Positions 63,056 through 64,000 of a stretch of 64,000 nucleotides of DNA are shown here, piece after piece. The notes below the pieces were generated by a model. The model was given only the letters and a program-made list of their open reading frames with translations. It was not told where the DNA came from and did not search any database. A program made the position numbers and the translations under genes. How positions within the stretch are numbered: position 1 is the stretch's first letter; every line of letters begins with the position of its first letter. The stretch comes from Ceratothoa steindachneri (Eukaryota; Arthropoda; Malacostraca; Isopoda; Cymothoidae). Where the stretch lies: the NCBI GenBank assembly GCA_963969495.1, contig OZ018320.1, forward strand, positions 73,824,245 to 73,888,244, in the 5' to 3' direction.

Positions 63056-64000
63056 TTTTTTTTTTTTTTTTGATTAAGGGGCTATCTGGCGACTGCCGAC
63101 TTAGGCATAAGTTGCAGTAAACAAACAGCCTAGTTCTAGGCTACTTCTAAATAATTCAACAGGAAACAACAATAAAAAGAAATAACAATAACAAAGCAAT
63201 AACAAAAACGATAACAAAAACAACAACAACAATAAAACCGGGTTAAATGAAAGGGAGAAGGCCGGCCTCCCCCAAAAAGTCAATAAGTCCACCAGTCATG
63301 GTGCACGCACTCGTCCCGAGTACAAGGGACAGGCGGTAGCGACCCCGCCCATCCCGGTACCGAGACAGGTATCGTGCGCGAAGATCACCCAGACTGGGAC
63401 ATTCGACAAGAATATGCCGAACAGTCTGGGGGACGACGCAGTCGTTGCAATAGGGCGCATGCGAGCGCTCCATCAAGTAGCGATGCGTCACACGAGTGTG
63501 TCCGATTCGAAGACGACAGAAAGCAACCTGAAGCCGCCGCGGCATTGGGGGATAGGTCCATGGGAACAGTCGCGGCGCAATGGCACGCAACTTTAAGTTC
63601 CCTTCGACCGTCTCCCATCTTCTTTGTCAAGCAGTCCGAAGAGCTGCCCGTATTCCTGCCATGTAGTCGGTGTGAGGAAGAGCGAAACGCTGGTCCGGTC
63701 GCAGAGTCCTCGCGGACTCTTTGGCGCGCTCATTCCCCGCAATTCCTACATGTCCAGGAACCCAGCAGAATTTAATCTCGACATCTGCCCGGCTCGCCAA
63801 AACCGTGGCGTCACGGATTTCGCGAACCAGGAGATGCGGAGATTCCAATGCCCCGAGAGCACTCAGGGCGCTTTGTGAGTCGCTATAGATCACAATCCGG
63901 TCTCCGAACCGGGCACGTCGCGTAATCTCCCGTACCGAGTGGTGTATTGCCACCAGCTCGGCCGTGAAGACAGACGCAGCGCCTGGTAGAGCCCCGCTGA
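63056..64000 (-). mobile_element. JkA copy V, 3' part, running off the window
   Basis: Poly(A) end (T run at 63056-63071), 3' UTR, then the Cys/His tail and RNase H of ORF2 (VPGHVGIAGNERAKESAR, YSDSQSAL, frames 63590-63243 and 63953-63627). It is inserted directly behind catggtaga of the W ORF1, so V is younger than W. Its 5' end and the matching target-site duplication should lie beyond 64000. RTAWQRR carries the same Trp-to-stop change as W. Confidence 0.86.

Overview
This window reads as nuclear DNA of an animal, most likely an arthropod and plausibly a decapod crustacean. The reasons are very long (AT)n, (TC)n and (GT)n microsatellites, Jockey-, CR1- and Gypsy-like retroelements of arthropod type, Tc1/mariner and hAT relics, and spliced exons of a conserved animal gene. 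The species assignment is inference. There are no bacterial features (operons, Shine-Dalgarno sites, CRISPR), and almost every long reading frame belongs to a retroelement that is now broken.

Layout. 1-10.2 kb: a minus-strand Gypsy-like LTR element (G1). It has a tRNA-Lys type primer-binding site, gag with zinc knuckles, a retropepsin-like domain, an OTU-like cysteine-protease domain, a second retropepsin and an integrase; reverse transcriptase is missing. G1 appears interrupted by a CR1-like LINE (0.7-3.7 kb) and by a small LTR element (5397-6705, TRIM-like) whose LTRs carry tRNA-type A and B boxes. 10.2-13.1 kb: a truncated second Gypsy (G2) and another LTR copy. 13.1-20 kb: AT-rich DNA with a 5'-truncated CR1, an hAT relic (16641-17410) and a Gypsy RT fragment. 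20-24.9 kb: degraded plus-strand pieces of a Jockey-like LINE (called JkA here), duplicated and split by a 1.9-kb insertion. 24.9-29.5 kb: a second Jockey family (JkB, minus) carrying a JkA insertion with a perfect 13-bp target-site duplication. 29.5-34.9 kb: three head-to-tail 5' pieces of JkA. 36-42 kb: a JkA copy (Y) with a perfect 13-bp duplication, nested in an older relative (Z). 42.9-44.1 kb: a Tc1/mariner relic.

From 45.5 kb to the right edge the window lies in the 3' half of a host gene on the minus strand that I identify as MON2 (endosome/Golgi trafficking scaffold related to the BIG/GBF Arf-GEFs). Its last three coding exons (56935-57061, 54040-54122, 45852-46064) have canonical splice sites and consistent phases. 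The introns hold a full-length but decayed JkA copy (U, 47411-53630), a JkA-related ORF1 fragment, and JkA copies W and V at the right edge. All recognisable LINE pieces in these introns point the same way as the gene.

JkA is the dominant repeat, and its parts can be read from overlapping copies: a GC-rich 5' UTR of about 0.5 kb; ORF1 with three CCHC knuckles; ORF2 with AP-type endonuclease, RT and RNase H plus a Cys/His tail; and a short AAC/AAT-rich 3' UTR ending in poly(A). No copy here has intact open frames. The most unusual items are the OTU plus double-retropepsin layout of G1, the LTR element with polymerase III-like boxes in its LTRs, the JkB/JkA chimeric frame, and the unusually well preserved record of nested insertions.
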